DNA from: Bacteroidota bacterium
GTDB taxonomy: Bacteria; Bacteroidota; Bacteroidia; AKYH767-A; OLB10
DNA: 59,046 nucleotides
Assembly (NCBI GenBank): GCA_016717325.1
Contig: JADKFV010000027.1
Coordinates: forward strand, 1 to 59,046
Direction of reading: 5' to 3'
A program made the position numbers and the translations under genes. The notes beneath the pieces are model-generated. The model did no database searches. It had not been told where the DNA came from and saw only the letters and a program-made list of their open reading frames with translations. Shown here piece by piece: positions 27,558-37,590 of this stretch; position 1 is the first letter of the stretch, and every line of letters starts with the position of its first letter.

Positions 27558-28935
27558 GATGGGCCCCTCCCTTCTTTACTTGTGATGTTGATGTATAAAA
27601 AATGGTTTTCAATTCGCTCATAGCTATTACTGGAAAAAATCTTGTGAATAATAAAAATGGTACAAAAAATAACCCCAGTGAGCCGATAAATATTCCTAAT
27701 TCAACCCAGGTGGCACGATAATAAACCCAGCTAGATGGAACATAATCGCGGTGAAGTGATGTTACGATAATTACAAATCGCTCGAACCACATACCTATGT
27801 TTACTATTATAGACATAAAGAATGTGAAAGTGATGTTTCTGCGTAATGAAGCAGACCAAAATAATTGAGGGGAAATAACATTGCAACTCATCATACTCCA
27901 ATAAGCCCACCAATAAGGCCCGGTAGCACGATTGAGAAAGCAATATTGTTCAAACTCTACGCCTGAATACCATGCGATAAAAAATTCTGTAATATATGCT
28001 ACACCTACAATTGAACCCGTTAACACAATGATTTTATTCATCATATCGATGTGGTAAATTGTAATGTAATCTTCCATGTTTAATACTTTGCGGGTAATTA
28101 TCAAAAGCGTTTGCACCATGGCAAATCCAGAGAAAATGGCACCGGCAACGAAATAAGGAGGGAATATGGTTGTATGCCATCCCGGAATAACAGATGTGGC
28201 AAAGTCCATGGATACTACTGAGTGAACCGACAATACAAGGGGAGTTGAAAGCCCGGCAAGCACCAATGACATTTCTTCGAAACGCTGCCAGTTTTTAGCT
28301 TTTCCAGTCCAACCAAATGAAAGAATGGTATACCAGAATTTCATGGCCTTGGTTTTTGCGCGGTCGCGAACAGCGGCAAAATCGGGTAATAAGCCACTAT
28401 ACCAAAATACCAACGAAACCGTAAAGTAAGTAGATATGGCAAATACGTCCCAAACAAGCGGGCTGTTAAAGTTAGGCCACAGCGAACCAAATTGATTTGC
28501 AAAAGGGAACGGCCAATACATTAACCACGGACGACCCATATGGCCAAGAATAAATGATGCTGCGCATATTACAGCAAAAATGGTCATGGCCTCAGCACTA
28601 CGGTTGATGCTCAACCTCCATTTTTGACGGAATAATAATAAGATGGCCGAAATCAAGGTTCCGGCATGTCCAATACCTACCCACCATACAAAGTTGGTGA
28701 TATCCCATGCCCAACCGACAGTTTTATTTAAGCCCCACACGCCTATTCCAGTGCCAAATGTGTATCCTATACAAATTATCCACCATAGCAAAGCTGCGCA
28801 AGAAACGGTGAAGGCCATCCACCAATATTTATTCGCCTTGCCTTCTATAGGGCGGCAAATATCCTCGGTGATTTGGTGCATTGTCTTGTCACCTGTAATC
28901 AACGCGGGCCTTAAGGGAGATTCTACTGCATGCAT
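27550..28935 (-). CDS. actC: Alternative complex III subunit ActC (NrfD-like)
   Basis: 461 residues with about ten membrane helices, belonging to the NrfD/polysulfide reductase membrane-subunit family. It is the probable quinol-binding subunit next to ActB. Visible family segments include GIGVWGLNKTVGWAWDITNF, WWVGIGHAGTLISAILLL and SVHSVVSMDFATSVIPGWH. It overlaps actD (8 bp) and follows actB by 81 bp. The stretch MPYSS-like NrfD loops are intact and there is no frame defect. Confidence 0.95.
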   Translation of the reverse strand: MHAVESPLRPALITGDKTMHQITEDICRPIEGKANKYWWMAFTVSCAALLWWIICIGYTFGTGIGVWGLNKTVGWAWDITNFVWWVGIGHAGTLISAILLLFRQKWRLSINRSAEAMTIFAVICAASFILGHMGRPWLMYWPFPFANQFGSLWPNFNSPLVWDVFAISTYFTVSLVFWYSGLLPDFAAVRDRAKTKAMKFWYTILSFGWTGKAKNWQRFEEMSLVLAGLSTPLVLSVHSVVSMDFATSVIPGWHTTIFPPYFVAGAIFSGFAMVQTLLIITRKVLNMEDYITIYHIDMMNKIIVLTGSIVGVAYITEFFIAWYSGVEFEQYCFLNRATGPYWWAYWSMMSCNVISPQLFWSASLRRNITFTFFMSIIVNIGMWFERFVIIVTSLHRDYVPSSWVYYRATWVELGIFIGSLGLFFVPFLLFTRFFPVIAMSELKTIFYTSTSQVKKGGAHHE

Positions 28936-29016
28936 ATATTTTCTACTTCTTTGTCGTTATTACTTATCTGATGTCTTTATTTCCTTTTATTGATTCAATT
29001 TGATTTTGCAAAAAAA

Positions 29017-32000
29017 TTACTCGGCTGCGCCTGCGGTTTCTTCACGATTCCAAATTTTTGTTTGATAAAATACAGATGGCTGCACGTTCAATTCTTCGAG
29101 TAACCAATAGCTACGCTCCTCGGCAAACATTCCTGTTACTTTACTTTGGTTATTATTACCATCGCCAAAGGTGATTGCATCTGTCGGACATGTTTGCATA
29201 CATGCGGTTTTTATTTCACCGTCTGCAGGTCTGCGACTTTCTTTTTTCGATTGCAGCTTGCCGCCCTGAATCCGTGGAACACACATAGTACCTTTTTGCA
29301 TTACTTCGCGCGAACGCACCGATACATCGGGCTTTAGCACCATGCGTGAAGTAGCGTCCCACATTGTATAATGGAACTTTTCGTTTTCGGTATAATTGAA
29401 CCAATTGAATCTGCGAACTTTGTATGGACAGTTATTAGCACAATAACGAGTACCTATACACCGGTTGTATGCCATCATGTTTAAACCCTCACTGCTATGT
29501 GTAGTTGCTGCAACCGGACAAACTGTTTCGCAAGGCGCATGATTGCAATGCTGGCACATTACCGGCTGAAACAATACTTGAGGATTATCATCAGTTGGAA
29601 TTTCCATATCGCCATACATCTGCACTACACCTGTTCCCTCCTTTTCAGCTTTGGCCTTTGTCATGTTCGATGAATAGTAGCGGTCTATTCGAATCCAGTG
29701 CATTTCACGTGCATTACCAATTTCTGTTTTCCCTACTACTGCAACATTATTTTCTGCCTGGCAAGCAACAACACATGCGCCACAACCTATGCATGAGTTA
29801 AGGTCGATACCCATTTGCCAATGATGATTTGGTTTCGGGTGACCCGGTTGATCTTTTGTTGCCCATAAATCTATATCAATTGGCTTTTGAGGACCATCTG
29901 GTGTATTTACCAATAAATCAGGATTCCCAGCTTTAGCATTTTTTTGCCATGATTTCAAATCCGACTCTTTTACAATTTCACGACCCATCATTGTGTGATG
30001 CGTTTGAGTTGTAACTAAAGTATAATCATCATCAATTGTTTTTGTAATTGCTCCTGTAGTATAATATGCCATTGAGCCATTAGCAATTCTAACAAATGGA
30101 TAAGCATTTTTTCCAACATCGTTAGAAGCACGTCCCGATGCAGTTCGACCGTATCCCATTGCAATAGCAACAGTATTTTCGGCCATTCCGGGCTGAATCA
30201 AAACAGGGAATTTTTCGCTTTTCCCATTTGCTTTTAGTTCAACCACATTACCCTGACGGAGACCTTTGGCTTCGGCCATTTTTGGGCCTACACAAACATA
30301 GTTATCCCAACATACTTTAGAAATTGGATCAGGTAATTCTTGCAACCATGGATTGTTTGCCTGACTACCATTACCCATTCCAGTTTTCTCATATACTATA
30401 ATATCAATTTCACCCGATGCTTTTTCATCAGCAATTTTTGCCGCAGCGTCATTCACATTGCCAGCAAATGCACCATGTTCATGGGCAACAGCCGGTATTT
30501 CGTAAACTCCATCTTGTAAAGATTTGCCCCAAAATGCCTCCATTGACCAACCCGATGTAGCACCATATAAATTCTGCTGCCATGTAGCAACAATATAATC
30601 GTGGAAATTGGTAACCGGAGCAGCACACCAAGTGAGTAAACTTTCTTGTGCCTGACGAGTGTCGTATAGCTTTTGAATTACCGGCTGTGTTAAACTAAAC
30701 ATATTGCTAAATGGCTCTGCATCATTCCACGATTCGAGGAAGTGACTGTCAGGGCATAAATATTTACACATTAATGTTGTTTCGTCTACGCGGTCGTTTA
30801 GGCTGATGCTTAATTCAGCTTTTTTAAGTCCATCGCTAAATGTTTTGCCATCTGGTGCAGTGAATACCGGATTACAATTATAAACAATCACTCCACTTAT
30901 TTTGCCTGCTGCCAGTTCTGTTGCAAACTCAACAAAAGCAGCATCGTTGCCTTGTTTCAAGTTACAATGACGCATTAAGTCAATTGTATTTCCATAGCTC
31001 GATAACATAGAGTTGATACCATTAACAAGTATTTGCTCGTTTGTATCATTCGAACCTGAAACCACAAGGGATTTGCCACGGGCGGCCCATAACTCATTAG
31101 CTGCAGCTTTCACTTTGTCTTCGACAGAAGATTTAGCCCCGCTAAGTGTTGGTTGGCCCGCTTTTGAAGCTATTTGATTGTAAAGAGAAATTAATGTTGA
31201 CCCCATTTCGCGTGGCTTAACCCTTACTCTTACATCGGCATTGCTACCGGTAAGTGTCAGATTGCCTTCGAATTGAAAATGGCGCGACATGGATTTCTTA
31301 GTCTTATTTATCTTGCGAGTTTGCGCATATTGTAGTGCATGTTGAGTCGGCAGTATCCAATTTGAAAGAAAATCGCAACCCAATCCAACTATTACTTCAG
31401 CATTTTCGAAATGATAAGAAGGCAATATACTCTCGCCAAACGAAGCAAGGTTTGCAGAAGTGATACCATAATGTGAAATGGCATCGTATACAATATGTTT
31501 TGTAGTAGGGAATTTTGCAGTGAATTCGGCAATAGCAGCCTTTGTAGAAGGGCTGATAATAGTAGAAGAAACAATACGAATTTGACCACCGCGAGATGAG
31601 ATTTCTGATAATTTCGATTTTATATCCGTATCAATCACCGACCAGGTAGATGGTTGACCATTGGCTGTAGGCCGTGATGCACGGGCAGAGTCATACAAGC
31701 CAAGAACCGAAGCTTGCACACGGGCGCTGGCCTTACCTTTTGTTACCGATGATAAATCATTACCTTCAATTTTAATGGGACGACCTTCGCGGGTTTTTAC
31801 AAGTATACTGCAGTAATCATGACCATCTGCAAAAGTACTTGCGTAAAAATTAGGTACTCCGGGTACAATTTCTTCAGGCTTAACTAAATACGGTATCGTT
31901 TTGCGAACAGGAGCTTCGCAAGCAGCAATTGTTGCAGCTCCCAAGCCAAAGCCTACGAACTTAAGAAAATCTCTACGCGATGTTTGACTATCGGAAGCAG

Positions 32001-32118
32001 ATTTTTTACCCACTACTTCATGTATGGGAAGATGTTCTTCAAACTCGTTGTTTTTTCTGCGCAAAAACTCCGGTTCGTTATGAAGTTCTTCCAGTCCTTT
32101 CCAGTAAACTTTATCCAT
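29017..32118 (-). CDS. actB: Alternative complex III subunit ActB (molybdopterin-oxidoreductase-like plus iron-sulfur domain)
   Basis: 1033 residues. A twin-arginine signal SRRDFLKFVGFGLG (Arg48-Arg49) sits about 47 residues in, typical for this subunit. Residues about 80-740 resemble molybdopterin oxidoreductases but, as is known for ActB, without expected Moco. The C-terminal about 260 residues carry ferredoxin-type clusters: CIGCGACVVACQ, CQHCNHAPCETVCPV, CIGTRYCANNCPYKVRR and CMQTCPTDAITFGD, consistent with three [4Fe-4S] and one [3Fe-4S]. The role is electron transfer or energy coupling between the quinol site and the ActA haems. Co-transcribed with actA (gap 54 bp). Confidence 0.95.
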   Translation of the reverse strand: MDKVYWKGLEELHNEPEFLRRKNNEFEEHLPIHEVVGKKSASDSQTSRRDFLKFVGFGLGAATIAACEAPVRKTIPYLVKPEEIVPGVPNFYASTFADGHDYCSILVKTREGRPIKIEGNDLSSVTKGKASARVQASVLGLYDSARASRPTANGQPSTWSVIDTDIKSKLSEISSRGGQIRIVSSTIISPSTKAAIAEFTAKFPTTKHIVYDAISHYGITSANLASFGESILPSYHFENAEVIVGLGCDFLSNWILPTQHALQYAQTRKINKTKKSMSRHFQFEGNLTLTGSNADVRVRVKPREMGSTLISLYNQIASKAGQPTLSGAKSSVEDKVKAAANELWAARGKSLVVSGSNDTNEQILVNGINSMLSSYGNTIDLMRHCNLKQGNDAAFVEFATELAAGKISGVIVYNCNPVFTAPDGKTFSDGLKKAELSISLNDRVDETTLMCKYLCPDSHFLESWNDAEPFSNMFSLTQPVIQKLYDTRQAQESLLTWCAAPVTNFHDYIVATWQQNLYGATSGWSMEAFWGKSLQDGVYEIPAVAHEHGAFAGNVNDAAAKIADEKASGEIDIIVYEKTGMGNGSQANNPWLQELPDPISKVCWDNYVCVGPKMAEAKGLRQGNVVELKANGKSEKFPVLIQPGMAENTVAIAMGYGRTASGRASNDVGKNAYPFVRIANGSMAYYTTGAITKTIDDDYTLVTTQTHHTMMGREIVKESDLKSWQKNAKAGNPDLLVNTPDGPQKPIDIDLWATKDQPGHPKPNHHWQMGIDLNSCIGCGACVVACQAENNVAVVGKTEIGNAREMHWIRIDRYYSSNMTKAKAEKEGTGVVQMYGDMEIPTDDNPQVLFQPVMCQHCNHAPCETVCPVAATTHSSEGLNMMAYNRCIGTRYCANNCPYKVRRFNWFNYTENEKFHYTMWDATSRMVLKPDVSVRSREVMQKGTMCVPRIQGGKLQSKKESRRPADGEIKTACMQTCPTDAITFGDGNNNQSKVTGMFAEERSYWLLEELNVQPSVFYQTKIWNREETAGAAE

Positions 32119-32172
32119 AATTTATTGAGAAATCAAAATCAAATTAATAATATAAAATAACTTTCGCTAAGA

Positions 32173-33390
32173 TTAATAATGACAACGTGCGCACTCGGTG
32201 CCGCCAATTTTTTCCACCGTTATCTTTGCATCTGCACCATATTGCTTATGTATACCTGCAAGCGCTTTTTCATCATAGTATCCATTGCCGGCAACTTTTA
32301 CCTCGGCAGTTCGGTGACAATCTATACACCATCCCATTGTTAATGGTTGGTCTTGTTTCAATACTTCCATTTTATCAACCGCCCCGTGACACTGTTGACA
32401 TTCAATTTTTCCAACTTTAACATGTTGAGAATGATTAAAATATGCCAAGTCGGGTAAGTTGTGAACCCTTGTCCATTGAATAGGTTTCTGATTACTACCA
32501 TATTTACTACCATCCCAATCCAAGGCAGCATATATTTTACCTATTTCTTCTGTACCGTAGTTTGGCCCCTTCTTAATCCCTTTATGGCAATTCATACATA
32601 ATATAGCCGAAGGAATATTAGCATGTTTACTTTGTTCTGCGCCACTGTGGCAATATAAACAAGCAATACCATTATCTCCTGCATGTAATTTATGAGAGAA
32701 TTTTATTGGTTGGTCAGGTTCATAGCCCTGAGTTACCCCAACATCCTTTAAGGCGTACCAACCCTTAACACTTCCAATTAAAGCACCTATCACTAAAACC
32801 CCGGCAATCAATTTTTTGTTGCCACGAATCCAGGTTTTATAAAACGCTTTTCCCTTTAGTAACGCAGGATGTGGTTGTCCTTCTTTATCACGTAAGGCAT
32901 GTTGCAAACTTTTTTGAATTCGACCTAAAGCCAATGCAACAACAATCAAAATTGAAGTAACAAATAAGAGAAGCCAGGGGAAACCATCTTCGGCAGGTTC
33001 ACCAGCCAAAGGAACACCGGCTGCAGGAGCTGCAACAGGAGGAACATATTTTTTTATGTAATCTAAAACTGCATCTATCTCGGCATTGCTCAAATTTTGA
33101 GCGGTCATTGCAGTTTTATTATACTCGTTATAAATATTTACCGCATAAGCATCGCCAGATTTTATTACAGCAGAAGAATTCTTAATCCAAGGGTATAGCC
33201 AAGCGCGGTTGCGTCTCTTTTCTATGCCTTGCAAACCGGGGCCAATAAGTTTTTCACTTGTAGCATAATGGCATGATTTACAGTTGGCATTGAACAATGC
33301 TTCCCCATCCTGAGCGTATGAGAAGCCGATAACAAACATAAAAATAGCCAGCGTAAGTATTCGCTTAAAACTTAAAAAGGATGATTTCAT
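32173..33390 (-). CDS. actA: Alternative complex III subunit ActA with six CxxCH haem motifs
   Basis: 405 residues, first gene of the operon. A signal peptide ends near SYAQ (residue 27). An N-terminal monohaem cytochrome c domain has CKSCH (37-41). Two hydrophobic helices follow (about 135-158 and 192-208), then a pentahaem domain with CLYCH, CMNCH, CQQCH, CIDCH and CARCH, the last two residues from the C-terminus. The classic Rhodothermus ActA is described as pentahaem, so the N-terminal cytochrome domain is an addition or lineage feature. Haems would be attached in the periplasm. A matching Bacteroidota promoter lies 67-97 bp upstream. Confidence 0.95.
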   Translation of the reverse strand: MKSSFLSFKRILTLAIFMFVIGFSYAQDGEALFNANCKSCHYATSEKLIGPGLQGIEKRRNRAWLYPWIKNSSAVIKSGDAYAVNIYNEYNKTAMTAQNLSNAEIDAVLDYIKKYVPPVAAPAAGVPLAGEPAEDGFPWLLLFVTSILIVVALALGRIQKSLQHALRDKEGQPHPALLKGKAFYKTWIRGNKKLIAGVLVIGALIGSVKGWYALKDVGVTQGYEPDQPIKFSHKLHAGDNGIACLYCHSGAEQSKHANIPSAILCMNCHKGIKKGPNYGTEEIGKIYAALDWDGSKYGSNQKPIQWTRVHNLPDLAYFNHSQHVKVGKIECQQCHGAVDKMEVLKQDQPLTMGWCIDCHRTAEVKVAGNGYYDEKALAGIHKQYGADAKITVEKIGGTECARCHY

Positions 33391-33456
33391 ACTTTAACTT
33401 ATTGAATTACAGGATTTTACTCCGTTAAATGCGATATGGTAGTTCTTTTCGAAGCG

Positions 33457-33487
33457 CAAATGTAAAACAAACTACATTCACTCAAAA
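33457..33487 (-). promoter_or_regulatory. Candidate Bacteroidota-type promoter of the act-cox operon
   Basis: Read on the minus strand, TTTTG (33483-33487), 18 bp, then TACATTTG (33457-33464). This fits the Bacteroidota -33/-7 consensus TTG...TAnnTTTG with perfect -7 match. Transcription would begin near 33450, leaving a leader of about 60 nt before the actA start codon. Confidence 0.55.
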
Positions 33488-33726
33488 CAAAAGTTAATTT
33501 ATTTTTAATTTATTATACATATCAAGTTTAAATAACAGCAATTAAATTGCCTCATGTTAAAAATTCGATGAAAAAACTTATTTGATTTGATTATAATAAA
33601 ATTTTGTAAAATGGCAAGCTAAAAAGTATTTGGCCAAGCTTTTTTTCATACTTTTCAATTGTTATCTGTTTGAATTTCGTGCAAAATTTGATGCAGTAAA
33701 TAGTCAATAATAGAATTAAAACAAAT

Positions 33727-33754
33727 ATGCCCCTGCATTTGATTGCAGAGGCAT
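33727..33754 (-). terminator. Candidate terminator hairpin reading leftwards
   Basis: ATGCCCCTGCA, loop TTTGAT, TGCAGAGGCAT forms an 11-bp stem with one mismatch. On the minus strand it is followed by ATTTGTTTTAATT. It lies just after a minus-strand frame that stops at 33781 (ending IRVIK), and would insulate the act promoter from upstream transcription. Confidence 0.5.
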
Positions 33755-33942
33755 GTTGGTATTGAGGTCCGTTATTTTATTACTCTAATACTATTGGCCA
33801 TGATATGGGCCTGCCACAGCCTGAGCATCAGGCTGCCATACGTGCCCGCCACAAGATATATACGTACCCGGAGGATATTTTTTTTGACAGTAAAGAGTCC
33901 ACACGCTTCTGCAGTAAATATGGGGCGGCAAAACGCGCGCCC
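33755..33942 (-). other. Possible short coding remnant interrupted by the MITE-like element
   Basis: On the minus strand, frames of about 50 codons end at 33781 (tail NSIRVIK) and at 33791 (PPGTYISCGGHVWQPD). If the element and one 8-bp repeat are removed, an ATG at about 34211 joins in frame to the first of these. I recognise neither peptide, so this stays unassigned. The stretch 34200-34398 on the other side shows nothing. Confidence 0.2.
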
Positions 33943-34191
33943 AATGTCATTAAGTTAAGGAATTAAATCCAATTGCCTGCGCTCACCCGTAGCCCTAAAG
34001 GGCGCCTCCACGCAGGTTTCGTTACAACGGACTGGCTCCCTTTAGGGCAATGTCATTAAGTTAAGAAATTAAATCCAATTGCCTGCGCTCACCCGTAGCC
34101 CTAAAGGGCGACTCCAAGCAGGTTTCGTTACAACGGACTGGCTCCCTTTAGGGATTCAGGGTGCGCGGATGGCTTAACTTAATGACATTGA
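33943..34191. mobile_element. MITE-like element, copy 2, with internal partial tandem duplication
   Basis: CAATGTCATTAAGTTAAG-type left ends occur at 33944 and again at 34050, and a single right end CTTAACTTAATGACAT at 34173-34188. The first unit is truncated (about 106 bp) and directly joined to a complete unit of 139 bp. The complete unit is the reverse complement of the copy at 15576-15714 with only a handful of differences. GCGCGCCC at 33935-33942 and 34192-34199 flank the element as an 8-bp direct repeat, consistent with a target-site duplication. No reading frame inside. Confidence 0.75.
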
Positions 34192-34398
34192 GCGCGCCCG
34201 GGCATGAGGGGAGCGCGTTGGAAAACTACAGAAATATTATCCCAAATGATGCAATTGAAATTATTAATTGCATAACGATAAATAAAATCAACTCTTTTGG
34301 CACCATTGCATTTCACCAATTGGGTTATTTTCTACATCGGGATTAACCCAACTAATGTAGGTAGTTCAACTTGTTCCTTATTTTTTAAACACCGAAGT

Positions 34399-37266
34399 CT
34401 AATTAATGATAAATGATTTTGATGAAGTGCAGCCCGCAGGTGTTGTAGCGGTAACCGTATACGTACCCACGCTAAGCTGACTTATATTGGCGGTAGTTTG
34501 CCCGGTATTCCACAATAAGGTGGAATTTGACGGTTGTACTGTAAGGTTAACATAGCCCTGATTGCCTGTGCCACATCCGGGGCAATGTATACCGGTTATT
34601 AATGGTAAAGGATTTACCGTTACCGTGAGCGAAACGCAGGTTGTGGCACCACAAGGCCCGTTGTAACGCACGTAATATGTGGTAGTGGCTGCAGGTGTAA
34701 CCGATAAGCTACTGCCGGACCCAATTACAGTACCACCACAACTGCCGGCAAACCACTCGGCAACACCACCGCTACCCGGGCTTCCGCCTGTAACGTTGAG
34801 TACCTGGCTCGATCCCGCACACAGCGAGCTTCCACCCGAAATGCCCGTGGGAGCAACAGGAGAAGCACTACCCAAAACCGTAGTTGAACACGTTGTGGTG
34901 AGTCCTATTGCATCGGTAACTGTTACAGTATACGTACCGGCAACAAGTGCGGCAGGGTTGGCAATTGTACTGTTATTCGACCATAAATATGTATAGGGCG
35001 CAACACCACTCACTGCTGTAACAAGCGCTGTACCGTTGGAGGTATTTCCACATGTAACGTTGGTAGATGAACATGTGGCCCCCACAAGACATGAGTTTGT
35101 CACCGTGGGAGACGATATGCATGTGGTACATGCTACGGGTGCGTATGTGGCCGACAATCCTGTACCATCGGTTTCGTCTCCAGCGCGGAAGTAGTAGTTA
35201 TTAAATGTAGCAAGATTAGTGCTGACACTTGAAGAGGCATTCCATACAGGCCCAACAAATGGAGTAGTAGATAAAGAAAAAGGAGCTGTAGCATCGAATG
35301 TTGTAAATGTAGAAGGAGCACTTGTACCACACCAATAGTAGCCACGCGGATCGGCTTCATTGGTAGGTATTGGGCCACCACTGTTTGAAAAAGTATAATA
35401 AAAACTCCATTCGGCATTTGTTTTCGAAGCGTCATAAATCACTTTAAAGGTGATGTAACCATCCTCCGAAACAGGAGTGGCAAACAGTTGTAAAGGTGTA
35501 AGATTTGCATCAGCATCTATTCCATTTGTATAAGAAACAAATTCAATACTACCAGTTCCATTTCGGCCTTTAACAATGGCATAACCGATGCCGGTCGTAA
35601 AATTAGATGAGCTGCCTCCTAAAACAAAGGCCATAGCCCTTTCGAGGGTATCGAATCCGGTCATACTATTCGCGGTGTATGCGGTGAATGTCCAGTATAA
35701 CTTTCCTGTACCGGTTTCCTGTTGATTGGCATAAGCAAATAAAGGAGTACCTCCACGCACGTTTAGCGCCCCTGACGCTACTGTTACTGTACCGGAGGTA
35801 GTGGTCCAGTTTGAGAGAAGATCACAATCATCGCCATTATTAAATTGCAGCGAACCCGGGTTATTCGACAATTTGTGGCCATCGGCCAGAAACTGCAAAT
35901 CGTTATTCGAACCCGCAATATGTGCCTCGGTAAATACATCTATGCCTGTACACGGTCCATTTGCATCATTTCCTGTAAATCTGTTGCCGGTAAACGTAAG
36001 GCTCGCTGTATTATTCCCTTTCGAAACATATACCCCACCACCTTCTGCAGTGGCGTTATTACCGGTAAAATAACTATTGGAAAGAGTAGTGTTTGCATCG
36101 TTGAGATAAATTGCCGCTCCCGTGCTCGAAAGATTGCCATCGAATGTACAATTGTTGATATTAAGGGTAATCAAACTTGCCGCTTGCCCCGCGGCATATA
36201 TGGCACCTCCATACCGCGTATTACCTGTAGTGGGATCGCCAACTCCGTCAGGTGGCCCTATGGGACTTCCCACCAGTCCATTGCCTCCATTTCCTGTAAA
36301 TGTACATCCGGTAAAGGTTGCATTGGAGCCACTTTCAATGGCAACAGCACCACCATCCCACGTTGTGCCTCCCGAAGTAAGGTTACAGGTAAAATTGGTG
36401 TTTGTAAAACTGACAAGTGCATTGTTGCGTATCACTATTCCGCCACCTATGCTGGCATTGGCTTCATTACCGGCAAATAAACATCCCGAAAAATCAACAC
36501 GCACCGCGGATTCAATTTTTACCGCTCCCCCGGCTGCTATACGCAGGTTGCACACAAACTGGGTATTAATAATATTCAAATCGGTAGTGCTTGTATTTGC
36601 CCCTGTTATTGTCAATGCGCTTCCGGTACTTTGTATGTTGTTGTACAGTTTACAACCCGATATTGTTCCATTGCCGGTAGTTCCCATATTCACCACCAAC
36701 GCATCGCCAGCCCAATCGCAATGGTCGAAGTTTGTATTATTGATGGACCATCCGGTAAGGTTTTGATTTACTAGCACAGCACCGGCATTGTTGCCTGTAA
36801 ATTGAATAAAAGTAAAATTACTTATAGAAGCGTTATTGCCGGCAATGGTGGCAAAGCAAAGCTGACTGCTGCCATTTGCAGAATTATCAAGAACGGCTCC
36901 GTGTCCATCAACGACCATATTTGCCGGCAAATCGAATCCACCGTTGGCATCGCCCCAGTCGAGGCTTACACCTATGGGATTAGTGCCTCCCGGCCCAATG
37001 TTGTATTTGCCGGGCAAAAAATGAATGGTTGAAATAGAATTACTTATAGCATAATCGTAAGCAGCTTTCCATGTTGCAAAAGGCTGAACCCCTGAGCTGT
37101 TAATGGCAATGGTGTTTTGCTGTGCCGGAGTTAAAGGCGTATAGCAACTCAGCGGTGCCACCAACACCGTTTGTGCCGTACACACCGAAGAGGTTAGCAG
37201 CACGCATAAAATTATGCCAACACCATAGCGCGAAACTAATTTTTTCTTCCTCCAATCTTTAGTCAT
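34399..37266 (-). CDS. Secreted right-handed beta-helix protein with C-terminal SprB and Ig-like domains
   Basis: 955 residues from the ATG at 37264-37266, which places a normal signal peptide (GVGIILCVLLTSSVCTAQ); an ATG 20 codons upstream gives an unlikely extra leader. Residues about 60-480 are a parallel beta-helix with polymorphic-outer-membrane-like repeats (SGGAVAIES, FTGCTFTGNGG, GGGVYVSKGN). Then comes a jelly-roll-like section (about 485-700), one SprB repeat (TSNGTALVTAVSGVAPYTYL), an Ig-like repeat and a last partial SprB-like repeat ending SKSFIIN. No T9SS sorting domain follows, unlike its neighbours, so the protein may be truncated or anchored in another way. Likely a surface carbohydrate-binding or structural protein. 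Confidence 0.82.
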   Translation of the reverse strand: MTKDWRKKKLVSRYGVGIILCVLLTSSVCTAQTVLVAPLSCYTPLTPAQQNTIAINSSGVQPFATWKAAYDYAISNSISTIHFLPGKYNIGPGGTNPIGVSLDWGDANGGFDLPANMVVDGHGAVLDNSANGSSQLCFATIAGNNASISNFTFIQFTGNNAGAVLVNQNLTGWSINNTNFDHCDWAGDALVVNMGTTGNGTISGCKLYNNIQSTGSALTITGANTSTTDLNIINTQFVCNLRIAAGGAVKIESAVRVDFSGCLFAGNEANASIGGGIVIRNNALVSFTNTNFTCNLTSGGTTWDGGAVAIESGSNATFTGCTFTGNGGNGLVGSPIGPPDGVGDPTTGNTRYGGAIYAAGQAASLITLNINNCTFDGNLSSTGAAIYLNDANTTLSNSYFTGNNATAEGGGVYVSKGNNTASLTFTGNRFTGNDANGPCTGIDVFTEAHIAGSNNDLQFLADGHKLSNNPGSLQFNNGDDCDLLSNWTTTSGTVTVASGALNVRGGTPLFAYANQQETGTGKLYWTFTAYTANSMTGFDTLERAMAFVLGGSSSNFTTGIGYAIVKGRNGTGSIEFVSYTNGIDADANLTPLQLFATPVSEDGYITFKVIYDASKTNAEWSFYYTFSNSGGPIPTNEADPRGYYWCGTSAPSTFTTFDATAPFSLSTTPFVGPVWNASSSVSTNLATFNNYYFRAGDETDGTGLSATYAPVACTTCISSPTVTNSCLVGATCSSTNVTCGNTSNGTALVTAVSGVAPYTYLWSNNSTIANPAALVAGTYTVTVTDAIGLTTTCSTTVLGSASPVAPTGISGGSSLCAGSSQVLNVTGGSPGSGGVAEWFAGSCGGTVIGSGSSLSVTPAATTTYYVRYNGPCGATTCVSLTVTVNPLPLITGIHCPGCGTGNQGYVNLTVQPSNSTLLWNTGQTTANISQLSVGTYTVTATTPAGCTSSKSFIIN

Positions 37267-37590
37267 CTCGGACCATAGGCAGTACTTGGAATTTTCGGTG
37301 CAAACTTCGAGATGATTTATTGCCATTTTATATTTTTTTTATGTTATCTTTTTTTTACGCTCTATTTCTATTATGTATGAGGTATGTTTTTTCGCGCTCT
37401 GCTGTTTAGTTTTATATACAAATTAAAAGCGGAAAATTATCAATAGTACAAGAATGCTCCATCTGAAATAAATAAATGTGGTGGTTTTCCTTTCCAATAT
37501 TTGTCTTCTCCTTTTGTATTGGAATACATTTTTTTAAAACCCAAACAGAGTAGTAAACATGCATGCACGTATTACGCGGTCATTTTTTAT
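37267..37590. other. Intergenic region between two surface-protein genes, no gene seen
   Basis: AT-rich, about 320 bp. A near-consensus TTAATTTG lies at about 37417-37424 on the minus strand and may be a -7 element for the beta-helix gene, but the -33 part is not convincing. Confidence 0.4.
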
